Source: Planctomycetaceae bacterium (GTDB lineage: Bacteria; Planctomycetota; Planctomycetia; Pirellulales; Pirellulaceae). From it: a stretch of DNA of 22,689 bases. The translations under genes and the position numbers were made by a program. This document shows, in pieces, positions 1 through 7,815 of this stretch. The stretch covers positions 1-22,689 of the forward strand of contig JABHUV010000237.1 in NCBI GenBank assembly GCA_018658605.1. The letters are read 5' to 3'. Each line of letters starts with the position of its first letter. Position 1 is the first letter of the stretch. Under the pieces are notes generated by a model, which did not search any database, was not told the origin of the DNA, and was given only the letters and a program-made list of their open reading frames with translations.

Positions 1-519
1 ATCCCCCCCGATTGGTCCCCAGCCAAACTTAACTGCCGTGAGCCCCATTTCCACATATTGCTTGGCCATCTCGGCCGTTTGCTCAGGCGTATCGGCAAAC
101 AACACACTTGCATACGCTCGAACATCATCCCGCAACCGCCCTCCTAACAACTCCGAAACCGGCTTCCCCTCGGCTTGGCCTTTGATATCCCACAAAGCAA
201 TATCAGCGCCACTGATCGCATGAATTGCGGCACCACGTCTGCCATACCGATTCGTCTCGTAGTACATCTTTTCCCATAGAGCTACCGGATCCGTTGGATC
301 TTCACCCAACAAAATCGACGTTAGGCCGTGCCGTCGAGCGGCACTACGCGGAGCTTCAAAACAAGCTTTGCAAACATAGGATTGACTCGTTACTTCACCT
401 ACTCCGGTAATCCCCTCATCGGTATGAATGCGTACGATGAGCACATCCAACGTCCCGTCAGGAATGGCTTCCACATGGGGAACTCGTAAATGAATCGGTT
501 CTACATCCGTTATTTTCAT
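1..519 (-). CDS. Enolase-superfamily enzyme (mandelate racemase / muconate lactonizing type), N-terminal part
   Basis: Reading leftward from an ATG at 519, the frame stays open to the left edge for 173 codons, so the gene is cut by the window. The visible part is the N-terminal capping domain of the mandelate racemase/muconate lactonizing family: it starts MKITDVEPIHLRVP, has VRIHTDEGITGVGE, then RRGAAIHAISGADIALWDIK and GKPVSELLGG, all typical of the family. The last visible residues, AVKFGWGP, are where the barrel begins and where the first lysine of the catalytic K-x-K region is expected; the metal ligands lie outside the window. Members of this family abstract a proton next to a carboxylate, commonly in sugar-acid dehydration or racemisation, but the substrate cannot be told from this part. 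The gene starts 25 bases after the M81 gene on the same strand, so the two are probably co-transcribed and may act on related substrates. Confidence 0.88.
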   Translation of the reverse strand, partial: MKITDVEPIHLRVPHVEAIPDGTLDVLIVRIHTDEGITGVGEVTSQSYVCKACFEAPRSAARRHGLTSILLGEDPTDPVALWEKMYYETNRYGRRGAAIHAISGADIALWDIKGQAEGKPVSELLGGRLRDDVRAYASVLFADTPEQTAEMAKQYVEMGLTAVKFGWGPIGGD

Positions 520-544
520 GACACTTTACACTCACTAACAAATT

Positions 545-2005
545 TTACGGCGAAAACTCAACATCATCATCCAACGGAAACATTGGGCGACCACAATGCT
601 TGTAAGGCAAGCTTTGCAAATTTGCACTCGTGCTGCCCGCGACATCAACAGCCACAATATCCGCTGCTATATCTTCATAGTAGGGTCTAAATCCATTTGG
701 GCTTTTCACCACCACCACATCAAAATCTACGGGATGTAAACCATGCTCGGTATAGACCATTTGACCGACAACATAAACAGCGACACTTGTCACAAGCAAC
801 GTGATCGTTCCACTTTTCAAGACAGCCGTAGTCCCCGCATTTCCAAGCAATCCATTTTCGTAGTGAAATTTTCCGTCATGCAGCGACACCACCTCCAGCG
901 GCAGCTCCACTGGTGTAAATCGCTGGGGATCTAATTGACCACCAATCGGCATTGTAAACTCACCGCCGACCCCAACTTCCACCGCACGCTGCACAACAGG
1001 AGCATCGACAACGGATACCAGCACTTTGCCTAAAAACCCATACTTCAATATTCCTTTAATAATCTCATTACTATCACCGGATGCCCCAGAAGCGGTCGCA
1101 TCAGCCGCATCCGAAAAGACAGTCAATCCCGCAACGTTTGCCGCTCGCTCCATACTTTCAGACAACGAACTGAGCTCAGCCTTGAACAACTCGCGGTTGG
1201 TCCACATAAAATCCGCGATCTCTGCCGCTTCTGTTTCAGCAGTCGCTCGATCAGCATCCCGATAGACAATAATATTAGTCCGCAAGTCTGGCACATCCGT
1301 AAAGGCATTGCCAATATTCACACCAGCAACCAATCCGCCCGGACTTTCCTCAATTTGCTGGCACATCCGAATTGCTTCACCAAACTTTCCTGTCTCGGTC
1401 AACAACTCATCACCTCGCACTAACATCGGTATCTTAATCCGTGCCAATTCGGGTTGAATATCACTTTTAAGCAAGGCGATAAGATTATGCGCGGCACGCA
1501 CGCCTGTTTCGTATTGGTCGACATGCGGATACGTGTGATAGGGCACGATAATATCAGCATTGTTCAACATACGATCAGTAAGAATTGCGTGTAGATCAAT
1601 CGTTGCCACAATGGGAATATTACCCACGTATTCACGAATCTTTTCTAACAAATAACCCTCAGGGTCATTTTCCGACTCACCCGCCATGGCACCGTGTAAG
1701 ACAATCAAACAACCGTCAATTTCCGATTCGCAACGTATTGTCGCCAACAATTCCTCCAGTAACCGTTCTAGATCATCCGCAGGAACGGCGCCACCCGACA
1801 CACTGTCAGCTGCCATCGTCGGAACGCAAGCAAAATCATCACTGTCTCCTAAGACATCGATGGCACCTGCCAATTCTGTCCGCGTATCAACGAATTGGTT
1901 AAAAATCTCCGAACCACAAACAATACGGAACATATCGTAGGGAGTCGGAGCGGGATTGAACGTCGATGTTTCTTGTTTTAAGTCAGCAAGTAATATTCGG
2001 AGCAT
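545..2005 (-). CDS. M81 family metallopeptidase-like protein (MlrC family)
   Basis: This 486-residue protein matches the M81/MlrC family, named after the microcystin-degradation protein MlrC; most members have no proven substrate. The N-terminal metal domain shows HGAM at about 104-107, DLHA at 137-140 and YHTYPHVDQYETG starting near 156, whose His and Asp residues are the expected zinc ligands. The MlrC C-terminal domain begins near residue 295 with a DAADATASGASGDS segment and ends with the usual LPYKHCGRPMFPLD tail. No signal peptide is present, so the protein is probably cytoplasmic. The ATG at 2005 has only a weak ribosome binding site (AAAG), and a short upstream ORF with a better one overlaps it by 28 bases, so its translation may be coupled. 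The enolase-superfamily gene follows after 25 bases, suggesting a catabolic pair. The family call is firm; peptidase activity is not shown. Confidence 0.9.
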   Translation of the reverse strand: MLRILLADLKQETSTFNPAPTPYDMFRIVCGSEIFNQFVDTRTELAGAIDVLGDSDDFACVPTMAADSVSGGAVPADDLERLLEELLATIRCESEIDGCLIVLHGAMAGESENDPEGYLLEKIREYVGNIPIVATIDLHAILTDRMLNNADIIVPYHTYPHVDQYETGVRAAHNLIALLKSDIQPELARIKIPMLVRGDELLTETGKFGEAIRMCQQIEESPGGLVAGVNIGNAFTDVPDLRTNIIVYRDADRATAETEAAEIADFMWTNRELFKAELSSLSESMERAANVAGLTVFSDAADATASGASGDSNEIIKGILKYGFLGKVLVSVVDAPVVQRAVEVGVGGEFTMPIGGQLDPQRFTPVELPLEVVSLHDGKFHYENGLLGNAGTTAVLKSGTITLLVTSVAVYVVGQMVYTEHGLHPVDFDVVVVKSPNGFRPYYEDIAADIVAVDVAGSTSANLQSLPYKHCGRPMFPLDDDVEFSP

Positions 2006-2103
2006 GTCTTTATGGCCGTGGTTAATAATTCTAGTGATGGGATGGCCAGCACAGTTGCGAAAGTCGAGTTTTTAATAAACGTGCGGCGATTAGGTTGTTC
2101 CAT
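1978..2103 (-). pseudogene. Orphan twin-arginine leader ORF (41 codons) overlapping the M81 start
   Basis: An ATG at 2103 is preceded seven bases upstream by GGAG, a good ribosome binding site. The encoded peptide begins MEQPNRRTFIKNSTFATV, which fits the Tat motif (RR-x-F-x-K) followed by a hydrophobic stretch of about 15 residues. It then runs into a short non-descript tail and stops at 1978, inside the M81 gene but in another frame. Exported planctomycete proteins often begin this way, so this looks like the 5' end of a lost Tat-exported protein whose body was deleted when the M81 gene came to lie next to it. Alternatives are a leader ORF that couples translation into the M81 gene, or a frameshifted signal peptide for the M81 protein. 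The sequence supports the Tat motif and the ribosome binding site; the history is inference. Confidence 0.45.
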
Positions 2104-2217
2104 ACTTAAACTCCAAAACGAATCCGCCATTTGCCAAGCATCGTAGTGAGACAAAGTTTTGTACAATAACAGTTCAATGAAGCTGAGACCATAAAACCCA
2201 AACGGTACGTTGATTGT

Positions 2218-3927
2218 ATGAAATATTTATTACCCTTGCTGATTTTTACTTGCTGTAGTTTTGTCACAAAATCGACCGTCGCCCAAGAAATCGAATCACT
2301 CGAATACGAAGTCACCGAAAAACACGTCATGGTTCCGATGCGTGATGGCGTCCGACTGTCGGTTTATCTTTATATTCCAAAAGGGGAAGGCCCTTGGCCG
2401 GCATTGCTGGAACAACGTTACGCTAACGCTCGAAGTTTGCGTGTGCGAAATGAATTTGCAAAACTTGCTTCACACGGTTATGTCGTCGCACTTCAAAATT
2501 TCCGAGGATCGCAACTATCCGAAGGTACTTGGGTTGGCTATCGCGCGCTGGGATGGGGCAAATTAAAAGATGGCTACGACACGGTCGAGTGGCTCGCTCA
2601 ACAAAAATGGTGCACTGGCAAAGTTGGAACATTTGGTAGCTCTCAAGCTGGGTATGCACAAAATTTCCTAGCAGTCACTCAGCCTCCCTCATTAACCGCT
2701 CAATATATGATCGACACGGGATTAAGCCTATTTCAAGAAGGGTATCGTATTGGCGGAGCGACAAGACCTAATCGATTTAAAGGAATGGGAGCAGTATGTC
2801 GAGTCCCCGCACACAATGATTTACTAATGCAGCAGTGGTATCAGCACCCACATTATGCCCGCTATTGGAAACAAGAAGATTGTGCCCGCCATTTCGATAA
2901 AATGAACGTACCCTGTATGACCATCGGTAGTTGGTACGATTTTATGTGCCAAGGATCCGTGGAAAGCTATATTGGGCGGCAACATCGTGGCGGGCCACAA
3001 TCTCAAGGAAACCAAAAATTACTAATCGGACCGTGGTTACATGGTCGTTTCAACAAAGGCAGTAAAGTTGGCGAACTACAATACCCTGAAAATGCTGAAT
3101 TTGATTTACTCGGACACATGGTGCGTTGGTTCGACCATTACCTCAAAGGAAAAGATAATGGTGCCAACACTCAACCTAATATTCAATATTATAAAATGGG
3201 AGCCACTCAAGAAAAAGACGCCGTCGGTAATCAATGGTTTGCCGCCGACGATTGGCCAGTGCAAGAATCTAACACGTCCTATTTTTTAAATCCCGCTGGA
3301 AAGCTCTCGCAAACAGTGCCCACTGCTGACGGGGGTCAAAGCCACTTAATATCTGATCCTTTGAATCCGGTATCGATTCCAACGCGGGCCTTTCCCGGCG
3401 CCCGCGACGCGCGTACTGTGGAAAGTCAAGAAAATGTACTGACATTTACCTCACCTGTGCTGACCGCACCTATCGAATGGTCAGGCCATGTGACGGCTGA
3501 CCTCTATGTCCGCTCAACCGCTAAAGATACCGATTTCATTGTCCGCGTATGCGATGTTTACCCTGACGGCCGCAGCATTTTGATCATCGACTACATTATG
3601 CGTGCTAGATATCGTGATGGGTTCCACAAGGAATCGTTACTTGTCCCAGGTAAAGTCCATCACTTACAGTTTCATGTGGGATGGCTTAGCCAAGTTTTCA
3701 ACACGGGACACCAAATTCGCGTCACCGTCTTGAGCACCGGAAGTGAGTTTTTTGAACCAAATCCTAATACCGGCGAACCGCTCACTATTGAATTCCCTGA
3801 CAACGCACGGCAAGCAATCAACACAATTCTGCACAACCAACAATATCCGTCTCGAATCATCGTACCCCAGGTGGACAAACCCTCGTCTTTATCTATCAAG
3901 CCAACCACCAGTGAAACGATAAAGTAA
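2218..3927 (+). CDS. Secreted CocE/NonD family alpha/beta hydrolase (X-Pro dipeptidyl-peptidase type)
   Basis: The protein has 569 residues and an N-terminal signal peptide of about 22 residues (hydrophobic LLPLLIF, then cleavage after STVA). The N-terminal S15/CocE domain contains VPMRDGVRLSVYLYIP, the oxyanion-side NFRGSQLSEG, and the nucleophile elbow GSSQAG with Ser142. Asp241 in SWYD and His275 in GPWLHG complete the expected triad. The C-terminal part is the jelly-roll domain seen in CocE and X-Pro dipeptidyl peptidases (LTFTSPVLTAPIEWSGH and onward). Length and order fit the family. Members cleave esters, amides or acyl-peptide bonds; the substrate cannot be named here. The gene is transcribed away from the M81/enolase pair across a short spacer (2104-2217) that must hold both promoters. 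No clear ribosome binding site precedes the ATG. Confidence 0.92.
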   Translation: MKYLLPLLIFTCCSFVTKSTVAQEIESLEYEVTEKHVMVPMRDGVRLSVYLYIPKGEGPWPALLEQRYANARSLRVRNEFAKLASHGYVVALQNFRGSQLSEGTWVGYRALGWGKLKDGYDTVEWLAQQKWCTGKVGTFGSSQAGYAQNFLAVTQPPSLTAQYMIDTGLSLFQEGYRIGGATRPNRFKGMGAVCRVPAHNDLLMQQWYQHPHYARYWKQEDCARHFDKMNVPCMTIGSWYDFMCQGSVESYIGRQHRGGPQSQGNQKLLIGPWLHGRFNKGSKVGELQYPENAEFDLLGHMVRWFDHYLKGKDNGANTQPNIQYYKMGATQEKDAVGNQWFAADDWPVQESNTSYFLNPAGKLSQTVPTADGGQSHLISDPLNPVSIPTRAFPGARDARTVESQENVLTFTSPVLTAPIEWSGHVTADLYVRSTAKDTDFIVRVCDVYPDGRSILIIDYIMRARYRDGFHKESLLVPGKVHHLQFHVGWLSQVFNTGHQIRVTVLSTGSEFFEPNPNTGEPLTIEFPDNARQAINTILHNQQYPSRIIVPQVDKPSSLSIKPTTSETIK

Positions 3928-3945
3928 ATTGATTAGAAGCTGCTG

Positions 3946-3958
3946 TGACCTCAGGTCA
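3946..3958. terminator. Small inverted repeat between convergent genes
   Basis: The 13-base sequence TGACCTCAGGTCA is a perfect inverted repeat around one central base. It lies 18 bases after the hydrolase stop codon and includes the stop codon of the leftward SRPBCC gene. As RNA it could form only a five-base stem with a three-base loop, and no T-run follows, so it is a weak candidate for a bidirectional terminator. Confidence 0.25.
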
Positions 3959-4597
3959 TCTGGGGCGGCCACCACCCCGTTGGTGTGGAGGTGGTGGAGG
4001 AAAATCGTCAGCTAAACGGCGTATGTTCGTCGCCATTTTATCTAGCATGGCATCTTCTAAAATAAACGTTGCCGCAAGTCGTCCAAGACCTTTGTAGGAT
4101 GTTTTGTAGTACAAGTTCAACGCCGCGCCGCCTGGATCTGATTCCACAGAAACACTAAGCACAGCCGTACGAATGCTCGATTCGATATTGAACGTCATGC
4201 CATTTTCTGGGCCAAAATAATCGACTGTCCAAGTCTCGGTAATTGGTATACCTAACAGGCTTGTGGTCACTTCATAACTTTGACCCTCCTTGATCTCCGC
4301 TGGGTCCGCAGGAATCCCAGAGACCGCTGGGTTCCACTCGGGCCACGAGGTTAAGTCACCGATCAACAAGTCAAATATCTGTGATTTAGTTGATACCACC
4401 ACCGCAACAGAGGATACTTCAACCTCACCTCCGCCTGCGAGATACAAACAACCACTGATAATAGACCCCCATACCAGCGTTACCAGGATCCGATTAACCC
4501 AGACGTTCTTTTCGCTAGATGCAACAGGTTCACGCTCTTCGTTCGATTTAAAGAGAGATTTCACCTCCACTTGGTCAGACACATTTTCGTCTAACAT
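3956..4597 (-). CDS. Membrane-anchored SRPBCC (START/polyketide-cyclase-like) protein with proline-rich tail
   Basis: The 213-residue protein has a charged N-terminal segment of about 30 residues, one hydrophobic helix (roughly 33-53, VNRILVTLVWGSIISGCLYLAG), and then a SRPBCC-type domain. The domain is recognised from VVVSTKSQIFDLLIGDLTSWPEWNP, a typical opening for polyketide cyclase/dehydrase-like proteins that bind hydrophobic ligands in a helix-grip cavity, and from the closing helix EDAMLDKMATNIRRLADDF. The C-terminus is a run of five prolines followed by a Gly/Arg-rich end (HQRGGGRPR). The ATG at 4597 is preceded by GAGGG at suitable spacing, which supports the start. It lies 126 bases downstream of the sulfatase on the same strand. 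The domain call is good; ligand and role are unknown. A lipoprotein reading of the Cys in SGCLYLAG is possible but not favoured. Confidence 0.75.
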   Translation of the reverse strand: MLDENVSDQVEVKSLFKSNEEREPVASSEKNVWVNRILVTLVWGSIISGCLYLAGGGEVEVSSVAVVVSTKSQIFDLLIGDLTSWPEWNPAVSGIPADPAEIKEGQSYEVTTSLLGIPITETWTVDYFGPENGMTFNIESSIRTAVLSVSVESDPGGAALNLYYKTSYKGLGRLAATFILEDAMLDKMATNIRRLADDFPPPPPHQRGGGRPR

Positions 4598-4723
4598 CTA
4601 TACCCTCGTTTTCCAAAGATAAGAAACACTCATGTCTAGTATAAGTGAGATTGACCAAAGAAGGTGGACCAAACAACCGCTGGGAAAATTGTAGTGAGAG
4701 GCCAATTAGCGTGTAAATCAGCG

Positions 4724-6142
4724 CTAATTCTTGGCCCCGAAGAGCTGCTGCCTAATCTCCGGTATTCTGACATGAGGATCATCGTGCTTGCGGGCGTAAT
4801 CACGCAATTCTTCGGTAAGCTGCCGAATCAACAGGTTATGTTTGCTTTGACCATAAAGATTAACGACTTCACTGGGGTCCGCTTGCAAGTCAATAAGCCA
4901 CGGTTTATCACTTTTAGAAATGACTAACTTAAAACGAGAAGTCACTGCGCTGAGCCATGGCTGGGTGGGAGTGCTCCGCATAAACGCGACATCATGCCAG
5001 TCTGTCGCTTTTCCTGCAAGCAACTCGGACGCATCTCGACCATCCACCGCCTGAGAATTCTCCGCCCCTAGTAATGTCATGATCGTCGGAAAGAAGTCAA
5101 CACTCGTTAAAGCTTCGTTGACCACTTTGCCACGGGGCAAGCGATTCGGAGCACAAACAATGAAGGGGACTCGTGCCGACCCTTCATAAGGCACTCCTTT
5201 ATTAAGGCGTCCATGCTCACCGCATAAATCACCATGGTCGGACGTAAAAACGATGATCGTCTTTTCCAACACGCCTTCCGCTTTGAGCGAAGCAATCAAT
5301 TTACCGACATTGTCATCAATACATTTCACCATTCCATAATAAGCGGGCATAATTTTACGCAACTGCGCTGCCGACACACCCTTGGCAGGTTTGCCCCAAT
5401 TGGGAATCTGCGTGACTTGTCGCTGCAACGTCAGTGGAATAGGTACTTTGACATTGGCATACATCGTATCGTACGGAGGACGGACAGTGTTGGGACCGTG
5501 AGGGTCTGGCAAACTGATGTAATAACAAAATGGCTTGTCGCTGTTTTCACGAATAAAATCGACTGCTCGATCACAAAGCCAATCCGTCGAAAATGATTTT
5601 TTGTCGGCCCCCGCTAAATTATAGTTCGCCTGCCCATTTGCATTTCTCGCAGCGACGCGTGGACCTTTTTCGGTAATCTCGAACTTCTTCCAATGTCCCC
5701 GGTTATACATCCAACGATTGTCAGTGAATCCAAATTTACGATTCGGAGCCCATTGCGGTTTACCGAAACCATCAAGATGCCATTTTCCAGCGAAGCCGGT
5801 GGCGTAACCCTGCTCTTTCAAAATGTGAGCAAACGTAATGACGCTATCCGATAATGGAATATTATTATTGACGACCGGAGTTTTTTGCGGATAATGACCT
5901 GAAATAAAGGCAGCTCGTGAAGGCGAACAAACTGGCGTGGTTGCATAAAAACTAGTACAGCGGACTCCGTTTTTTGCAAGCCAATCAATATTATCTGTGC
6001 CAACGATGCGCCCACCATAACAACCGAGCGTTCCAAAGTGGTGCTCATCGGTCTGAATAATTAACAAATTCATCTTTTCCGCAGCATTCGCTGAAGCGAC
6101 AAATAATAAACAACATGTCAGACGAATCAGATTTTGTAACAT
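4724..6142 (-). CDS. Exported arylsulfatase-type sulfatase
   Basis: Type I sulfatases hydrolyse sulfate esters with a formylglycine made from Cys or Ser. Here the motif is VCSPSRAAFISGHYPQ, with Cys72 as the residue to be converted. Other signatures are TDEHHFGTLGCYG near residue 31 (metal-binding Asp) and FTSDHGDLCGEHG further on (Asp/His metal ligands). The frame is open upstream to 6229, but I prefer the ATG at 6142: it has AAGGA eight bases upstream and directly starts a clean signal peptide (MLQNLIRLTCCLLFVASANA), giving 472 residues. The longer form would bury this signal behind 29 residues. The enzyme is probably periplasmic, acting on sulfated polysaccharides or other sulfate esters. 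No formylglycine-generating enzyme is visible nearby. Specificity cannot be read from the sequence. Confidence 0.93.
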   Translation of the reverse strand: MLQNLIRLTCCLLFVASANAAEKMNLLIIQTDEHHFGTLGCYGGRIVGTDNIDWLAKNGVRCTSFYATTPVCSPSRAAFISGHYPQKTPVVNNNIPLSDSVITFAHILKEQGYATGFAGKWHLDGFGKPQWAPNRKFGFTDNRWMYNRGHWKKFEITEKGPRVAARNANGQANYNLAGADKKSFSTDWLCDRAVDFIRENSDKPFCYYISLPDPHGPNTVRPPYDTMYANVKVPIPLTLQRQVTQIPNWGKPAKGVSAAQLRKIMPAYYGMVKCIDDNVGKLIASLKAEGVLEKTIIVFTSDHGDLCGEHGRLNKGVPYEGSARVPFIVCAPNRLPRGKVVNEALTSVDFFPTIMTLLGAENSQAVDGRDASELLAGKATDWHDVAFMRSTPTQPWLSAVTSRFKLVISKSDKPWLIDLQADPSEVVNLYGQSKHNLLIRQLTEELRDYARKHDDPHVRIPEIRQQLFGAKN

Positions 6143-6312
6143 CTTGGTATTCCTTAGAACAATATCGATTAATTTATATAATTTGGGTTTAGATACATAA
6201 AAACCGTAAGATCGTAGAGATACCATCATCTACAGGCATAATCACAGCAACCGTTGTCGACTATTAAGATTGAAAATTATTCAACTGCAATAATACAGAC
6301 ACCCACGCCTAC

Positions 6313-7317
6313 CTATGCGGCGGCGCGACGTTCACGACGAGCAAAAGCGAACGTGACGAGCTTATTGCGTTCAACGTCCCATAGCTTCAAGCGCAGACAC
6401 TTATAGACATCCCACGGCAACAACGATGTCATGCCAGGTTTTTTCAATTCTTTGATCGCCGCCATTGCCTTGGGCAACTTATAGAACGGGATATTGTGAT
6501 TCAAATGGTGGATGTGGTGATACCCAATATTTGCCGTGAACCAATGAAACAATCGACTCATACGAATATAGCTCGACGATTTCAAAGCCGCCTGCACATG
6601 TGTCCAGTCACGTCCAATCTTCAATTCAACAGACGGGAAATTATGTTGAGCATAAAACAAGTATGATCCCATTCCAGCAGCAACTGCCATCGGTATGACC
6701 ATCACAAATATAATTTCGCTCGGATTTATCATTGCCAACACGACATAGATTGTCGCGTGTACAATCACAGCAAAAATTGCGTCCCAGTGACGTTTTGGAT
6801 TTATGAACAATGGGCGGATACACATGCCTAAGAAAAAGACGGTTATATATCCTAGACCAATAAATAACGGGTGACGTGCTATTCTATACTGCAAGCGACG
6901 TAACAACGGAGCCTCGGCATAGTCCTTGGTTGTCATCACGGGATAAGACCCAATGCTTGCACCATAGAGTTTAGCATTGTTTTTGTGGTGATGATTGTGA
7001 GAACGTTTCCAAACACTCGGTGGACTCAACGTTACCATTCCAAACACAAACATAAACACTCGAATAAATTTAGATTTTTTCAGAATCGCACCGTGTTGAT
7101 AGTCATGGTAAATCACAAACAAACGAACGTGGACGAGTCCAAACACAATGCTCGTAGCTATCTTCCCCGATATGCTATCTAGAATAAAAATACTAACGAT
7201 TAGCATCGTCCAAACAATAGTTGTCGAGATGACACACCAGAGGCTAACCCATACGTTTTCCGTAGCGTATTTGCGACTAGCAATAAGTAATTCTTTTGGA
7301 GATTTCAAGCGACTCAC
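6313..7317 (-). CDS. Membrane fatty acid desaturase
   Basis: The 334-residue protein has the three histidine boxes of integral-membrane di-iron desaturases: HDYQH at 71-75, HNHHH at 107-111 and HHIHH at 267-271, plus AQHN at 223-226. Hydrophobic segments lie near 22-48, 55-70, 86-100, 152-172 and 183-220, consistent with the usual four-helix topology. The reaction is expected to be O2-dependent introduction of a double bond into an acyl chain, with electrons from ferredoxin or cytochrome b5-like partners that are not visible here. The start is a GTG at 7317; an in-frame stop lies just upstream, so no longer form is possible, and the ribosome binding site is weak. A 54-codon ORF ends 52 bases upstream on the same strand. 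After the gene, 170 bases to the sulfatase hold no gene; they contain the inverted repeat TTGAA-N5-TTCAA at 6270-6284. Confidence 0.9.
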   Translation of the reverse strand: MSRLKSPKELLIASRKYATENVWVSLWCVISTTIVWTMLIVSIFILDSISGKIATSIVFGLVHVRLFVIYHDYQHGAILKKSKFIRVFMFVFGMVTLSPPSVWKRSHNHHHKNNAKLYGASIGSYPVMTTKDYAEAPLLRRLQYRIARHPLFIGLGYITVFFLGMCIRPLFINPKRHWDAIFAVIVHATIYVVLAMINPSEIIFVMVIPMAVAAGMGSYLFYAQHNFPSVELKIGRDWTHVQAALKSSSYIRMSRLFHWFTANIGYHHIHHLNHNIPFYKLPKAMAAIKELKKPGMTSLLPWDVYKCLRLKLWDVERNKLVTFAFARRERRAAA

Positions 7318-7369
7318 CGTGTGTACCGTCTAAGGTTCTAAACTTCCATTACATCCATGTAATTATTCG

Positions 7370-7534
7370 TTAAGCAATCGAAACTATTACCCCTTCTGTC
7401 GTAAACCATTCATGATCTACGATAGCCGTGACAACCGTTGATTCCATTTCTAAACTTTGGGCAATGTCCTCAACACTGCGAGGCATGCCCACATTGTATA
7501 AGTAATCCCAAATCTTGCTTCGTTCGTCTTCCAT
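7370..7534 (-). CDS. Small winged-helix-like protein (54 residues)
   Basis: This short ORF runs from the ATG at 7534 to a TAA at 7370. Its peptide begins MEDERSKIWDYLYNVG and continues with PRSVEDIAQSLEME, STVVTAIVDHEWF and TTEGVIVSIA. This follows the pattern of a compact winged helix: a first helix, a helix ending in an A-x-x-L-turn, a third helix, and a short beta wing. An AGG lies eight bases before the ATG. The composition is protein-like, acidic and well ordered, unlike the overlapping frames. It precedes the desaturase on the same strand by 52 bases, so it could be a small regulator or partner co-transcribed with it. I do not recognise the family. Without a homology search the coding status is likely but not proven. 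Confidence 0.55.
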   Translation of the reverse strand: MEDERSKIWDYLYNVGMPRSVEDIAQSLEMESTVVTAIVDHEWFTTEGVIVSIA

Positions 7535-7602
7535 AACTGTAACCTGTTTCCTGAAAATACTGCAATCTTAGGTCTTAAATACCAACGCCAATACTTGCTC
7601 AT
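7450..7602 (-). CDS. Possible short upstream ORF (50 residues) before the small winged-helix gene
   Basis: The ATG at 7602 has GGAG seven bases upstream, the best ribosome binding site in this stretch. The peptide starts MSKYWRWYLRPKIAVF, aromatic and basic, and the last 28 codons overlap the 54-residue ORF in another frame, ending at 7450. It may be a leader ORF that carries ribosomes to the next start, a separate small protein, or the 5' half of a gene joined to the next frame by a frameshift. A loose promoter match on this strand lies at 7670-7699 (TTGCAG, 18 bases, TAGATT). Only the start signal is real support. Confidence 0.25.
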   Translation of the reverse strand: MSKYWRWYLRPKIAVFSGNRLQLWKTNEARFGITYTMWACLAVLRTLPKV

Positions 7603-7768
7603 TGCAGTTCTCCTATATCGTCGAGTATTAATGGGATTCCGACAATACGAGCCTTCCGATTTCTCCGATAATCTACCCTTATTTTCCCCTTTTCTGCAAA
7701 AAGTGTACTCTAGCTTGACGGATGTGGCGACCGAAATAAATCTAAAACTGCAGCGAGCGATTATTGAC

Positions 7769-7796
7769 TTGAATACCATTACTATTGACGTATATT
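7769..7796 (+). promoter_or_regulatory. Candidate sigma70-type promoter for the gamma-glutamylation operon
   Basis: TTGAAT at 7769-7774 and TATATT at 7791-7796 are separated by 16 bases. A further TTGACT lies at 7764 and TTGACG at 7785. If this promoter is used, transcription starts near 7803, just before the preferred permease start. The match is by eye only; AT-rich spacers give such matches by chance. Confidence 0.25.
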
Positions 7797-7815
7797 TATG
7801 TGGTATAAAAGATTA

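Noticed and set aside
362..620. The 13-base sequence CAAGCTTTGCAAA occurs twice, at 362-374 and 608-620
   Set aside because: Both copies lie within coding sequence of two genes and fit their protein families; there is no flanking duplication or third full copy, so chance is likely.
6143..6229. 29-residue N-terminal extension of the sulfatase
   Set aside because: The extension has no family resemblance, and the ATG at 6142 has both the ribosome binding site and an immediate signal peptide.
6270..6284. Inverted repeat TTGAA-N5-TTCAA between the desaturase and sulfatase genes
   Set aside because: It is short and AT-rich, could be a weak operator or part of a terminator, and has no second copy; not enough to call.
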